Below are positions 46,303-58,266 of a stretch of 64,000 bases of DNA, piece after piece. Source of the DNA: Rhizomys pruinosus (Eukaryota; Chordata; Mammalia; Rodentia; Spalacidae); NCBI GenBank assembly GCA_009823505.1, contig VZQC01005746.1, positions 793,454 to 857,453 of the forward strand. Direction: 5' to 3'. A model generated the notes under the pieces. The model made no database searches, was not told the DNA's origin, and saw only the letters and a program-made list of their open reading frames with translations. The translations under genes and the position numbers were made by a program. The stretch's first letter is position 1; each line of letters starts with the position of its first letter.

Positions 46303-47325
46303 CAAATATCTATAAATTCATGATGAGATCTTATATAAGATTTTGACCTTTGTATCTTGCGTTTACTTTAACTCATTTTTTTTCCATTTTAATTTTTATC
46401 CTCACCATATTTTATACAAGTTTATACAATTTTATTCATATATTATTTTACTCTTGACTGTCATCAGTTAATTACCTATTATACTTTCCTTCAGCAAAAG
46501 GATAAACAAATTTAGTTTTAATTTTTTCTAATAGTTTTTTTAAATGCTTAAAAACACCTATTTACCATAGGCAACGAGAATAGAGAATATTATAACATTT
46601 TATTGGTCAATGGTTTATTACATACATTATATGATGAATATGTTGTGGAATATAGCATGAACTGCAATATTGATACCTATGTATAATAAATGTGAAATAA
46701 TGCTGCATGTCAAGGTGATGGAGAGGACTAGGTTTTTTCTTACTAGGTCTGTTACAAATGTTCTTAGTTCAAGAATGAGTTAAAGTTTAGTTTGCTATCT
46801 TGTTTGCCATTTTAATTGAGGTAAGTGCTAAAAAATTCCTTTATGTAGATAGGAATAGAGGTATTTTATTATAGTTATAACACAACCGTGGGCCTTTTGA
46901 CAATGCTTGTGCCTCAAAACGCATATTGAACTGTCATGTAATAATTTTTTTGAACATCTGTCAGCTGAAAATCCATTCAGTGATCCTTCATTTTTCTGGA
47001 AAACAAAGAACTGCCACTTAGACATGAAATTCTTTCACTTTCCCACTCCAAAAGTACTATGTTGTTTGTCTCTGTGTACTGTGTCCCCTCTGGCATGCTT
47101 ACTCTGAGGAGATGTGTCCTGATAAAGTTCAAGGAGATGAAAAGCATGATGATTTATATCAGCAAAATGATAATCTGAATAAGAATGCCTTAGTCACAAC
47201 TCTTCTAGAGAAGAATTCATGGGAATTCTTGCCCTCGAGATACCTTTGTGAACTCTTATATGAACAGATGTGTTGAGGACCAATGTCTGAAGTGTCTGTG
47301 GTCCATTAGAGTTTAAGAAGAACCT
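46303..47325 (+). other. AT-rich DNA with one weak protein-like frame
   Basis: Mostly featureless. From 47,099 to 47,275 a plus frame stays open and reads like protein (YSEEMCPDKVQGDEKHDDLY then LEKNSWEFLPSRYLCELLYE) before a stop. It could be a gene relic or chance. Confidence 0.3.
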
Positions 47326-48075
47326 ACCACCTGACCCTAGTTATACCACTCCTGGGTAAACCCAAAAGACTCATCCTACCAAAAAAGATACATGCACATC
47401 CAGGCTTTATTGCAGCTTTTTCACAATAGAGAAGAGCTGGAACCACCCAAATGTTGCCCCTTCTACAGACAAGTGGATGACAAAAATGTTTTACATCTAA
47501 ACAATGGAGAGATTACTAATTATTGGTAACAAGAAAGAGGACATTTTGAACTTTGCAGGTAAATAAATGGATGGAGCTAGAAGCCCATCATGCTAAGTGA
47601 AGTAAACACAGTCCCAGAAAAAACCAACGGTGAATGGTTTCCCTCTTTGTGGATGCTAACATCAAATCCACAGATGAAAAGCAAGGTGACCAACATTATT
47701 GTTATATTCTGTTTATCTGAAAGCAACTATGTGTTATAATGTAAATCTCTCAAGGGGCTCTCGAATCCACCCACCACTTATTTTCAGACTCTGTTAATTA
47801 CTGTATATGAGTGAAAAGTATATATCTAGCTTTTTAGAGTATGTAACATAAAAAAATTAATGGAGGAAAAATGTGTATTTCTAAGCATAAAAAAAGACTG
47901 AGCGAAAGATACAGACAGTTATGGCAGAATGGCACCAGCGGGTGGGGTGGGGTTGGGGTGGGGTGGTGGGGGGAAGGGAAAAGGAACAAATATGACTTAT
48001 ACTTAATTGAAACAAAATGATGTCTGATATAACCCATCAATTAAATGCACAAAAAAAATAAAAATAAAAAAATAC
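47326..48075 (+). mobile_element. L1 3' end (ORF2 C-terminus and 3'UTR)
   Basis: Degenerate ORF2 end: gactcatcctaccaaaaaag, cacaatagagaagagctgga, tggatggagctagaagccca, aagtgaagtaaacacagtcc; then 3'UTR with caacattattgttatattc, a G-rich run (ggggttggggtggggtgg), ttaaatgcacaaaaaaaata and an A-rich tail. Confidence 0.88.
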
Positions 48076-48270
48076 TAAATTCATGAAGTCTTTAAACATA
48101 AGAAATTGCAAAGCTTAACCCATACCATAGGTAAATGGATATTTAACCCACTTCTAAGAAATTCATCTAAAAATCATAAAAGTAATTCATATTTGTTTCT
48201 GTTATTCAGGCATCATTCTAAAATTGATCACATTATATGCAACAAAGCAAGACTTAAAAATTAGAAAAAG

Positions 48271-48530
48271 TTGGGGCTGGGGGAGGGTATGGCCTCCCTA
48301 GCGGTTAAGGCGCCGACCGCTCTTGCAAGGACCCTGGTTCGATCCCAAGCACCCAAATGGCGGGTTCTGGACCCGTCTATTAAATCCCATTTCCCAGGGA
48401 AACCCTCCAGTTCCAGGGGATTCAGCCACCCTCTTCTGACCTCCGCGGCCTGGCACTGACATGGGTGCACAGACCTACATGCAGACAGTACATTCCATTA
48501 CCGCATGAAAAAAATATATAACATAAAATC
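48271..48530 (+). mobile_element. B2 SINE
   Basis: ttggggctgggggagggtat, gttaaggcgccgaccgctct, cctacatgcagacagtac. First of two B2 copies in tandem. Confidence 0.92.
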
Positions 48531-48560
48531 TTTTAAAAAATTTTTTTTGTGGGGGGGGGG

Positions 48561-48783
48561 TTGCTGGCGAGATGGCCTAGTGGTTAAGAGTGCCGATGCT
48601 CTTAAGAGACCCGGGTTCGCTCCCCAGCACCCACATGGCGGCCCGCAAACCGTCTGAAACTCCAATTTCCAGGAGAACTCCAGTTCCAGGGGAATCCGAT
48701 ACCCCTCTTCTGACCTCTGCGGGGCATGCACGCCACGGGGTGCACAAACCTTGCATGCAGACCCGTACATCGATATACACATC

Positions 48784-48815
<32 letters not shown>
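48561..48815 (+). mobile_element. B2 SINE with long A-tail
   Basis: gttgctggcgagatggccta, gaccccgggttcg-like B box (acccgggttcgctccccagc), tail of about 29 A at 48,787-48,815. Confidence 0.93.
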
Positions 48816-48818
<3 letters not shown>

Positions 48819-48844
48819 CATTTTGAAAAAAAAAAAAAACAAAA

Positions 48845-49182
48845 GTCATGCTAGATAAAAAACCCAAACAGACTGTAGAATCTGCGGGCAGCAGAGTCCA
48901 ACCTTGGCTGAGGAATGATTGGCAGTTTATTTATGGTGGTCAGGGAGAAAGCCCTGGCTTTCTTTAGGAAAGGGACTCTGAATAGGCTTGCTAGGCCTCA
49001 GGGGCTGAGCTGGCACTGAGATGTGAGCGGGGAGAGTAATTTTGCAAAATGGGCTCTAGGACAAAGAACAAAGTGTGAACTCCAGGGGTTGGACTTGGGG
49101 GAGTGGGTTGCAGGAGAGTGCCTAGAGATAATTAAATATAAAGGTGATTAAAACAGAAAAATTATGTATGAAAAAAAATTCA

Positions 49183-49214
<32 letters not shown>
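48845..49214. other. Unclassified sequence ending in A-run
   Basis: GC-richer than its surroundings, non-coding, closed by aattcaataaa and about 27 A at 49,187-49,213. It has the look of a plus-strand retroposed sequence with a poly(A) signal and tail, but I do not recognise the source. Confidence 0.35.
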
Positions 49215-49215
<1 letters not shown>

Positions 49216-49389
49216 ATACAAAAAAGAAAAAGCATAAGGGCACAGCGTAGAATGATGGGCCATTTTTGTTTCTTTTGCTACTAATGGTTTTTCAACAATA
49301 TTTACTAGGTGATTATTTCTCAATCTTACAAAATAGGTGCCTAATTTAAATTAGTGTAGTTAGTGCAGACCAAAAACATGGTTCAACTA

Positions 49390-49515
49390 TTAGCTAATCC
49401 TAACTGGTTATGTATCTGTGGAAAGTGTCAGTACAGTTTGCTGGGCCTTCATTTTCTTATTTGAAAATGAGATAGAACAGTATTTTCTGAAATTAAATGA
49501 CATGATTTGAGGAGA
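49390..49515 (+). mobile_element. MIR-like fragment
   Basis: ctgggccttcattttcttat then ttgaaaatgagatagaacag resembles the MIR 3' half. Confidence 0.45.
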
Positions 49516-50876
49516 TATATGTATACACTTGACTTTTATAACTTTTTTATTATGAAAATATAATCGTATACTGAATCCATAACCATAAATATGCTTTTTA
49601 GAAGGTATCTAAAATGTGTGATTTTTTTACAAAGATAATTTATGAAAAATCAAATAACTAGGTATATGTTATGGAAATTAATAAAGTTATGTTCCTTCAA
49701 GGTCCAGCATTATATGACTTATGAAAATAAATGAGAGGAAATTAAAAGTAATGAAAAGGAGGCAGAAAGGGACATTGAGAAAGATATATATTTCCCAATA
49801 TAGGCTCAAAAAATGCTCTGGTCATTGATAGCAAATATTAAGCCACATACAAAACTCCAAAAGGCACGTTCAACCATTCTCCCTCATGGATAGATATTTC
49901 AATGGCAGAACACTAAATTATGCAAGTCGGGCTTGCTTTTAACTTTCTGAGTATGAGATAAAAAAAATCACTATGTCCACATAACCAAATGACGTGTAAG
50001 TCTAATGCTTAGAAGATTGAACTGCATACTTACAATGGCTATCTTTGCAAGACAGATGATCCAAGTAATCTAATTAACCTTTTTCATGCCTTGCCTGTGT
50101 TGACACAGCCAATCCCAGTGCTGGACTTTTAATTTACTGAGAATAAATTCCCTTTAAATAAACATGTAGTTTTCCAGATCGAAAATAAAAATTCAAACTT
50201 TAAAAGTTATCCCATACTTCGATTTCTAATATAGATTGACTTAGGAAGTGTTAATATGAGCCATTGTCTAAGCCTTGTAAATCTTGGGTAAAATGTGCAA
50301 ATGTAAGTTTAAGTTATTTTACATTTTCTTTTGTTATATTCAATTTCCCTGAAAGTTTTAGTAAACATTAGGTAAAGTCTAATAAATTTTCATTCTTTTT
50401 TCCATTGCGTATTCTTAATACTCATTAAATAAAAACAAACTATTTTCATTAAAATAAAAATCTTTAATGTCATACACATAAGTATTAATGCTATACACAC
50501 ACCCCACATGGCCACACTTATACATAGGAATGCATGAACAAATTCCACTGACCAGAATTTATCCATATCAGAAACAGATCTAACCAAAAAGTAAAATGTA
50601 ATATGAAAACATGAATCTTTGCTATGCATTAAGCTAACTCATCAGTAATCTTGGTGTCTTCTATTCACATTTTAATCATTTTCTTCAGTATAACCTTTAG
50701 TATTTTTTTCATTCTGGACATCATTCTGCAAATAGCCATAGAAACTCTATGTTTGTTGTTTTATAAAGCACCCTCTCATTTTTTCTAACACAAGAAACTT
50801 ATTTTCAGACAGGAATACCTAAAGAAAAAGTTTACCAATTTTTCTGAATTTCATTTTGCTAGAAAACTTCAAAGTA
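49516..50876. other. AT-rich single-copy-looking DNA
   Basis: No gene or repeat recognised. Confidence 0.5.
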
Positions 50877-51173
50877 TCAGGAAAACAAAACAACTAACAG
50901 CTGATATTCATTACTACTAGGGAATTCATACGTTCCAAAGCTCTTGCCTCTTGCAATATTGTAATGAGATAGATAAATCAGGGGTCCACTGAGGTTATTC
51001 TCAGGATCATGCTGACACTGAAACTGAATTGATCTTCTACTGAAGTCAGCAGGACTTTCTTCTATTTCATGCCATCCTCCTACTAATGGTTCACATTTAA
51101 TATTTGTGACTGCAACCCAGTACTCAAACCATGTTCTTTCTAAATGGTTTTGCCAAGCAGATGGCAATTTCAC
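50877..51173 (-). CDS. Candidate conserved exon or retrocopy fragment, family not recognised
   Basis: A 98-codon minus-strand frame with strong protein character: WQNHLERTWFEYWVAVTNIK, CEPLVGGWHEIEES, FQCQHDPENNLSGPLIYLSH. Codon choice is varied and there is no repeat beneath it. Upstream on the minus strand a pyrimidine-rich stretch (about 51,215-51,190) ends in an AG that could be a splice acceptor near 51,182. A GTATGA that could serve as donor lies near 50,935, just after the KSFG text. If both are used this is an internal coding exon of a minus-strand gene; otherwise it is a fragment of a processed pseudogene. The Met at 51,173 is probably not a true start. I do not recognise the family. 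Confidence 0.4.
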   Translation of the reverse strand: MKLPSAWQNHLERTWFEYWVAVTNIKCEPLVGGWHEIEESPADFSRRSIQFQCQHDPENNLSGPLIYLSHYNIARGKSFGTYEFPSSNEYQLLVVLFS

Positions 51174-51639
51174 TTCCCTTGATAGCTCGGGATTAAGAAG
51201 AAATTATAGGAAATTTTACAATTAACTATGAGTAATCATGAGGTAATCATGGGTAATACATAAACCCATTCACATCAATCCTTCTCCAAATTGTCAGATG
51301 TATTATTATTGCAGTGAAGCAAAAAAAACAAACAAAAAATTAAACAAACAAAAACACAAAAACCAGCCAAACTGAAAGGAAAGATGGAGTAAGAGCCATT
51401 TTGCTCTAAAATGGGCAATTCATTTTGTCATCAATACAGTCTGAAAAGGGTCTTGTCTTAGTCATCAATATTGGGACCATCCCAAATTTGATAGGTCTAA
51501 GTCTACCTAAATATCAACCAAAGTGAACATTTAAATGCAAAATATCTGAGAATTATGCTATTAATCACAAGCAGGTTGTCATAAACATTTATACCAGAAA
51601 GTAACCGTGATGTACTACAAGCTTTCTGACTAGTGGTCT
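51174..51639. other. No recognisable feature
   Basis: AT-rich. Includes a simple caaacaaaaa-type stretch at 51,318-51,365. Confidence 0.5.
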
Positions 51640-51925
51640 GTGTGGCTGGATAACTTTAGGTCAACTTCACATACCTGGGTGAGAGAGCTCTCAGTTGGGG
51701 AATTGCCTCCATTGGAACTGGCCCCATGGCCATGTCTGTAGGGTATTTTCTTGATTGTTGCGTGATATGGGAGGGCCCAGGAACCAATGTGGCAGTGTCC
51801 CCTCTCTGCTTCCAGGTTCATGCTCGAGTTTCCTACCTTGGGCTCCCTGAATGCTGAACTGTGACCCAGGAGATGTCACAATTTTCTCCCAAGTTGGTAT
51901 TGGTCAGAATGTTTTGTAACAGGAA
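51640..51925 (-). mobile_element. Medium-reiteration rodent repeat, second copy, inverted
   Basis: Antisense of the repeat at 31,369-31,776: ggccccatggccatgtctgt, tatgggagggcccaggaacc, gacccaggagatgtcaca. Somewhat shorter. Confidence 0.72.
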
Positions 51926-52481
51926 GGAGACGCAAACTAAAACAATCTATGTGCAACTCCATTGTCTGGGTTTTCCTTGCTGTGTTTTCTTCTTTCTCTT
52001 CAGGAAAGTCCAGGTATAAATAATGACTTAAAGTTTTTGCCCTATGTTTAAAAACATCATGTGGCCCTTTTAGTATTTAAGCTGCTACACAAACTACATC
52101 TGTAGGTTTTTGTCATTTTTTAACCTCATAGAAATAAATATGGCACTTTAGGATAAAAAAAAATAAACTATTGCTATATTTTCATGGACTTACCAAAAGA
52201 TAATCGCAGCAAGCCTGTGTTCAAAGGCTGTGGAAAGGAAGATCTATTGCCAGGAGGAAGTTAGATAATGCTAATGCAGCACACTCAAGAAATAGAAATG
52301 CCTTCTTTACATTACTTACTCTAATCTGCAACATCTCTGTGCAGCAGAGGAAGGATGGGCAAGTTTGTCTTTTTTTTCCGGTTCAGGAGGAAAAGGTTCG
52401 AGTAATTAAAATATTGACTATCACAACGTTTTGTATTTAGAACTTACATTTATTCTTACTTTTGTTCTTGATCAAGCTTAA
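51926..52481. other. No recognisable feature
   Basis: Single-copy-looking, non-coding. Confidence 0.5.
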
Positions 52482-52494
52482 GAAGTAAAATGTC

Positions 52495-52731
52495 GGGCCT
52501 GGCGGTTAAGAGCACCAACTGCTTTGAGGGACCCTGTTCGATCCCCAGCACCCACATGGCAGCTGAACACCGTCTGTAAAACTCCAATTCCAGGAGAATG
52601 CCAGGTCCAGGGGAATCCAAAACCTCTGCTGACCTCTGCGTATGCAACAAACAGGTGCCACACACTTACATGCAGGACGTTCGGTACATGCATTACCATA
52701 AACAATAAACATGAATAAGATAAATAAAAAG
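52495..52731 (+). mobile_element. B2 SINE, 5'-shortened, 13-bp TSD
   Basis: Begins gggcctggcggttaagagca (part of the head missing) and ends aagataaataaaaag. Direct repeat gaagtaaaatgtc at 52,482-52,494 and 52,732-52,744. Confidence 0.95.
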
Positions 52732-52760
52732 GAAGTAAAATGTCATTATTACTCTATTCT

Positions 52761-53014
52761 TTTTTTTTTTAATTTTTTTTATTATTTAGTTTTGTATGTG
52801 TCAGACTGATGTTTGCATTGCAGGTCTGGGCACCCGTCGTCTGCAATTGCCGCGGACGGTCAGAAAGAGGGGTTTTCTCAGATCCCCTGGAACTGGAGTT
52901 CTCCGGGAATGGAGTTAAGACGGTCTTAGCTTCTATTTGGGTGCTGGGGATCGAACCGGGTCCCCTGCAAGATCAGTCAGCGCTCCTAACCGCTATGCTA
53001 TCTCTCCAGGCCCC
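52761..53014 (-). mobile_element. B2 SINE, 14-bp TSD
   Basis: Antisense: T-rich tail at the left, gcaattgccgcggacggtca, head tatctctccaggccc. Direct repeat tattactctattct at 52,747-52,760 and 53,015-53,028. Tail-to-tail with the previous B2. Confidence 0.95.
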
Positions 53015-53029
53015 TATTACTCTATTCTA

Positions 53030-54420
53030 TGAGCCAAATAGAAGATAGAGAGTTGATTTGTGAATAGTCATGTTGTGTAAGAGCTTATTAGAAGAGTCAA
53101 GTTTAGTCCAGAGTCCTTCGCATCAGACTATGTGTATGTAGGAAAATATAAGGAGTTTCCCCAAGTACCAAATCTCAATCCTACCTTTAATAATTCCAAA
53201 GCCCTTTATTTTCTACACTTCACTCAATATTCAATCTGGTAATACATTTTTATTAATCCACACAATCTAAGGTTCTTTCCTTTCTAAGACTTCTAACCCA
53301 ATACTCAGGTGACAGAAATTGCCTTCCATGTTTGTTTGTTGTTTGTTTATTTTTTTTTTTTTTTTTTGTTGTTATTTTTTGTTGTTGCTTTGTTCATTGT
53401 TTGCTGTTTATTATAAGCCACAACATTTTTTTCATTCAGAATGTAAACACCAAAAATGCTTTCTGTTTTGCTTTTGAAATAAAGAAAAAATTTAAATGAA
53501 ATTATTTATATTACAGTGATTTGCACCCTGATAGAAGCATATTCATCAGGAATGCTTCTGGCAGCCACTGCCTGCTCACACTGTGTTAGCACTGTTGAGC
53601 TCACTGAAATAAATCTGATGCCTTGTGGAATTAGCAACGACAGCAGCAGTCCCAAAACAGTGTGGAAAGCAGATATTCATCACCTTTCACATTTAATCAT
53701 AACCTGTTTGAAATTTACTGTTAACAGACTAGAAAAATAAAATGATTCCACTTCCTTGTGTGCTGCTTGAGGAGAGCGGGTGAAAGCCTGGCTTCGTGAG
53801 GTTGAATCATAAAAATTGAACCAGAGGTCAGGCGAAATCGGTGGTCAATTTCAGGTTCCAACCTGCAAAGCAACCCACCACAGGAAGCCTCGTCATTCAG
53901 AAGGTGATTGTGCCAGATACTAACAAACCTAGACTTGCTGGTTGGAGGCCCTTCAGCCAAACACCAGCAAAGTCAGCAAAGGGTGGTGGGAGGTAGGAAG
54001 CAAGCTCAGGTCTGGCAAGGTGTCAGAGTGAGTCAGTCACCTCTTTGATGTAGAGTGTTTATTCCAAAAACAACAGAGGTGAGCAAGCATTTCTTTCCCC
54101 TGACTACTGTGACTACCAGGGCCACAGCCTCTTAGTGTTGGAAACTGAGTCATGGTCTAAGAAGGCTTTAAGTTGCAGGAGAGGAAATTTCTTCATAATG
54201 TAACATCAAATTTACTAAAATGTATTTTGTGTCAGCCTGATAATATTTCTCACTGCCTTGTGTGTTATAAACTAGTTTTCCATTTATTTCCAAAACCCTT
54301 CCTCGCTCTTCTCCATTCTTAATAAGGATGCTCATTTGAGAAATATACACATTCAACAAGATCCTTTAGCAGAAGCATTAACTATTTACAGAGATTATGT
54401 TAATTTTATTAAAAGAAAAT
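53030..54420. other. Single-copy-looking DNA
   Basis: No gene recognised. T-run at 53,350-53,367. The frame at 53,516-53,740 has no known family. Confidence 0.45.
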
Positions 54421-54423
54421 TCT

Positions 54424-54590
54424 GGCCGGGTGTGGTGGGCACGCCTTTAATACTAGCAATCGGAGGCACGAGGAGGTGGATCTTTGTGAGTTAAGGCAAG
54501 CCTGGCTACAGAGTGAGTTCCAGGACAAGCTGGCCTACCGGGCGACCCTGGTCTCAAAAAGATCGAAAAAAAGAAAAAAAGAAAAGAAAC
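54424..54590 (+). mobile_element. B1 SINE
   Basis: ggccgggtgtggtgggcacg to accctggtctcaaaaagatc plus A-rich tail. aaaagaaaattctgg / aaaagaaacttctgg may be the imperfect target repeat. Confidence 0.93.
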
Positions 54591-55053
54591 TTCTGGGTTT
54601 ATCTTATCAATAGAATGAAATGTCCTAAGGAAAATACTGTTAATCTTGTTCATGGTCCCAAGAAAGCCTGCTTTTGTTCATAAGAACAAATTATCTGAAC
54701 CCTGGGTCATTTTAGGACCCATCTGGCCAGTCTGAAGGGCTGTATTCTGTCTGCATTGTCACTTTCATTGGTTTCAGCTTCAGACAGAATATGTTGCTAT
54801 TATTTTTCAATGTTCTTATTAATTTTAAGAGATCTTCATTATCAATTTATCTATACTGTTGTTAGATATATCAGATCCATGGTATTGAGCCAATTCTGAC
54901 TTTTTACATAAAATAACATTTTGATTTTTGAGAATTTCTATACATGTATTTTGATCATTATTCCGACCACTTATCCACTCAAAAACCTTCCCCATCTCCT
55001 CTTAGATCCCCACCAACCTCATTTCATGTCCACTGTTATTTTTAGGGTCTATC

Positions 55054-55054
55054 N
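55054..55054. other. Ambiguous base N
   Basis: The only N in the window; it marks the start of strongly degraded sequence. Confidence 1.
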
Positions 55055-55057
55055 TGG

Positions 55058-55328
55058 GTTAGAGAGAGGACTCAGTGGTTAAGTACACCGACTGCTCTTG
55101 CAGCAGGACCCGGGTTCGATTGTCTCGGCCAAGCACTCCTCACCACTTTTTGGCAGAGCCCATGAGGACAGATCTTGTCCTTTCACTTGAGAACTTGTCT
55201 GGTAAGGTGCTCCAGGGAAGTCTGACTCCCTCTTCTGAACCTGAGTGTGTTTCGACGATTAGCGGCATCTCATCCACGGCCGACCATGGTTGGGTGCACC
55301 AACCACATGCAGACAGTAAACTCAAAAA

Positions 55329-55330
<2 letters not shown>
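55058..55330 (+). mobile_element. B2 SINE, heavily corrupted
   Basis: gttagagagaggactcagtg, gacccgggttcgattg, catgcagacagtaaactc are recognisable between blocks of unrelated bases. Confidence 0.8.

Positions 55331-55372
<42 letters not shown>
55331..55372. repeat. Poly(A) run (~42 bp)
   Basis: Uninterrupted A-run after the corrupted B2; it may be its tail, possibly inflated. Confidence 0.95.
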
Positions 55373-55374
<2 letters not shown>

Positions 55375-55380
55375 AAAGGG

Positions 55381-55760
55381 GGGCTGGAGAGATGGACGCC
55401 AGCGCTCGGCGGTTCTTAACGAGGAGTAACCACCGCATCTAGAGCTACTCTTACCTAGCGCGACGCCCCGTGATTTTCGATCATTGACCTCCTTAGCTCC
55501 CCACTATTACGCGGTCCTCTCCATACATGAAATACTTCAGTTCTTGATAGAATAGAACCCTAATGTGGTCCAGAGGTGTCAAGGCATGGTAGACTCCAGT
55601 TCCAGGGGGAAATCTGACATACGTACTTAAAGATGACACTCTGGCAGCGGGCATTCATGACACGGGCTGTGATGCACTCCAAACACTTCTTTGTCCAATA
55701 AAACAGGCACAGTATATTCATACACGTACAGAATAAATAAAAAAAATAAATATTAAAAGA
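55381..55760 (+). mobile_element. B2 SINE, heavily corrupted
   Basis: ggggctggagagatgg head, agactccagttccaggggga middle, gaataaataaaaaaaataaa tail; more than 100 extra bases are interspersed. Confidence 0.7.
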
Positions 55761-57114
55761 AAAGAAGAAGAGACCAGAAACATGATTCTCACCCTCATAA
55801 AGCCAAACGAATGACACATGCAGCTCTGTGCCATCCCCTTGAATTAGACATAATAAGACGCTTTTTAGTGACTTCTGACCTGCCTAGAAGGATAGAAAGA
55901 AAGTACATTACATTTTAGGTATATGGCTATTAAATTCCTAGGATTAGAAATATGCGCATATACATCGGCACATCATATCACTCTTATATGGAACTCTCTG
56001 TGCCCAGCCCGGAAAGCAAACCTTCGCACGTGTATCATATTTCCTCTGAGAAACCACAAGAGGGTGACACGCCAAATATGTCAACTTCGAGGAGGTGACA
56101 CTGGCCATCTTGGGCCTCAGGTGGATCTACCAGGGTAGCAGAAGGCCAGATCTTCCGAGGATGGCGGCCGCCTATGGATTTCATGTGGACTACTTACTCA
56201 GACAGGTTAGCTAGCTCCACTAAACCCGCTCCTCAGGGCTTCTGACTCAGCGATTGTGCTGGCTGCACACTCAGACTATACTGAGCTTATACAGACTCAT
56301 AGATAGCAAGGACCCTTAGGGAGAATATAGATATCCAGGGGGAACCCACAGACGTGCGACGCTTATGGGAAGCGAGTGGACTCTGAGACAGAAGAAGCTC
56401 ATTCTTTGCTACGGGGCTTAATCTCCATAGGACTGTCAGACCAGAGTATGGAGTCATTCCCACCTAAGGAACTGATCATACGAAGACCCAACAATGTAGT
56501 CATGCCACATCTGTCTCTTGCCTCCAGAAGCTTACTCGCCTTGTTTCCGGCTCTTCAAAGAAGACAGAATTGCTGGAAGACTTGATGAGGGCTCAGCCAT
56601 GCTGGTAGCCCACAGGCAGCTTCTCAAATCAAAAGATGATACCTTAGCGTGTTATCTTCATACATAGACAAAGGATGTGGGTTAGAAAGGCAAGAGGTAT
56701 ACTGTCACCGAGGTTTGTCCTCTGTACGTACCACACACGTGAACAGAGGCTGGAAATGCACATGCCATGCACTCAACATAGCAACAATGCTCCCAACCGT
56801 GCCATGCACACACCACACAACAATATATAAACACATTCAGGAATTCGCATTTTCACCTTTTATATGACCAGAACTCTTTCTATACTCATTTAACAAGGCT
56901 CACCTTTCCTAGGGCATGAGAAGACATTTGACCCAACACGGCCCACTCATGTGCACACATTTTATCTGTGATTTGTTTTGCTATTCGGATACCCATACAA
57001 TCTGAAGCCTCAATGTGTGTTGCATTCACCTCAACTAGGTACCTTCTAATGCTATGGTGATGCAGTTCTGCGTGCTTATTTAATCTTATAGCCTATAGGT
57101 CGTTTGTTTGATTA

Positions 57115-57400
57115 ATTAGACATTTCTGTATGTCGTTATGAATGTTACTGAGATCTGTGCCTATTAGCTCAAGCTGTGCACCCGTGTCGCTGTCGAATGA
57201 CGTGCGTGTAGTGGTTAGAAACGAAGGGTCTTACGGATATTCCCACTGGAACTGGAAGATTTCAGTCCCCGGAATTGGAGTTTCTCAGGACCGTCTCCTC
57301 GCGGTCCGCTCTGCGATAGTGGGCCATTGCTTGGGGATCGAACCCGGCGTCGTGCTGTTCGACAAGACAGCTCAGTCTTAGCCAGTGCTCGTGGCTTAAC
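57115..57400 (-). mobile_element. B2 SINE, corrupted
   Basis: Antisense phrases tgtgcacccgtgtcg, aattggagtttctcaggac, tggggatcgaacccgg remain in order with insertions between them. Confidence 0.75.
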
Positions 57401-57479
57401 ACTCTTTCTAGGGGCGATCTGTCCAAACCCAAAGAGCTTTATTTTTTATAAAAAAAAAGTGCTAAGATTTTCTTGGGTC

Positions 57480-57645
57480 TAGGCCAGGCGTAATAGAGTG
57501 GTGGCGCATGCTTTTGAATCCTAGCACCAGAGGCGAGGCAGGCAGATCCTTCTGTGAATCCAAGGCCAGCCTTGGTCTACAGAGTGAGTTCCAGGAACCC
57601 GGAGCTACAGGGAGACTCGTTTCTCTACTCAAAAAAGGAGACAAT
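57480..57645 (+). mobile_element. B1 SINE, corrupted
   Basis: gtggtggcgcatgctttt, aaggccagccttggtctaca, gagtgagttccaggaac. Confidence 0.8.
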
Positions 57646-58212
57646 GAATAAAAGTAGAATAAATTAAATATAATGTGAAATAATCTAAATACAAAGTGAA
57701 ATAATAAAATGCTTGCGTACCTCGGAATATGCAGTGATTATTTGCGAAACACATCCAAGTGGAAGGGTTTGCTCTTAAAGTGGTAGGTTGAAGTCAGCTC
57801 TATCTAGTAAGGGTATAGCATGATCTTTCTGCAATTATGTTATTTGGTATCACTAATGAAAACCTTTCATTTTTTTTTAACATTAAGTAAAAAAGAATGA
57901 AAAATAAAAAAAAAAAAAAAAACAAATAAAAATATTTAAAATCAACTTACTTATCTCAGATGTGATATCCTATATCAGCTTCCTCAGTTACTCCAGGAAA
58001 CCTGAAGGGCTGGGCTCACTTCCTGTCTGGAGATGATTTTGAGTTGATTTTGGAGCAAGGGTACTTTTGAGATTGGCAAATATAAGGTGGCGGGTTATGT
58101 TCTACCTTTGAAAGCTCCTATAGGGTACTCAAATAATGGCACTACAATCAAAGTCCTTTTACAGGATATGTACGCCTCAGGCTTAAGGGTCAGTGTCAAA
58201 CCAGACACAATG

Positions 58213-58266
58213 CAGTCTCTCTCTCTCTCTCTCTCCTCTCTCTTCTCTCTCTTTCTCTCTCTCTCC
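58213..58266. repeat. (CT)n microsatellite
   Basis: Imperfect CT run with interspersed T and C. Confidence 0.93.
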
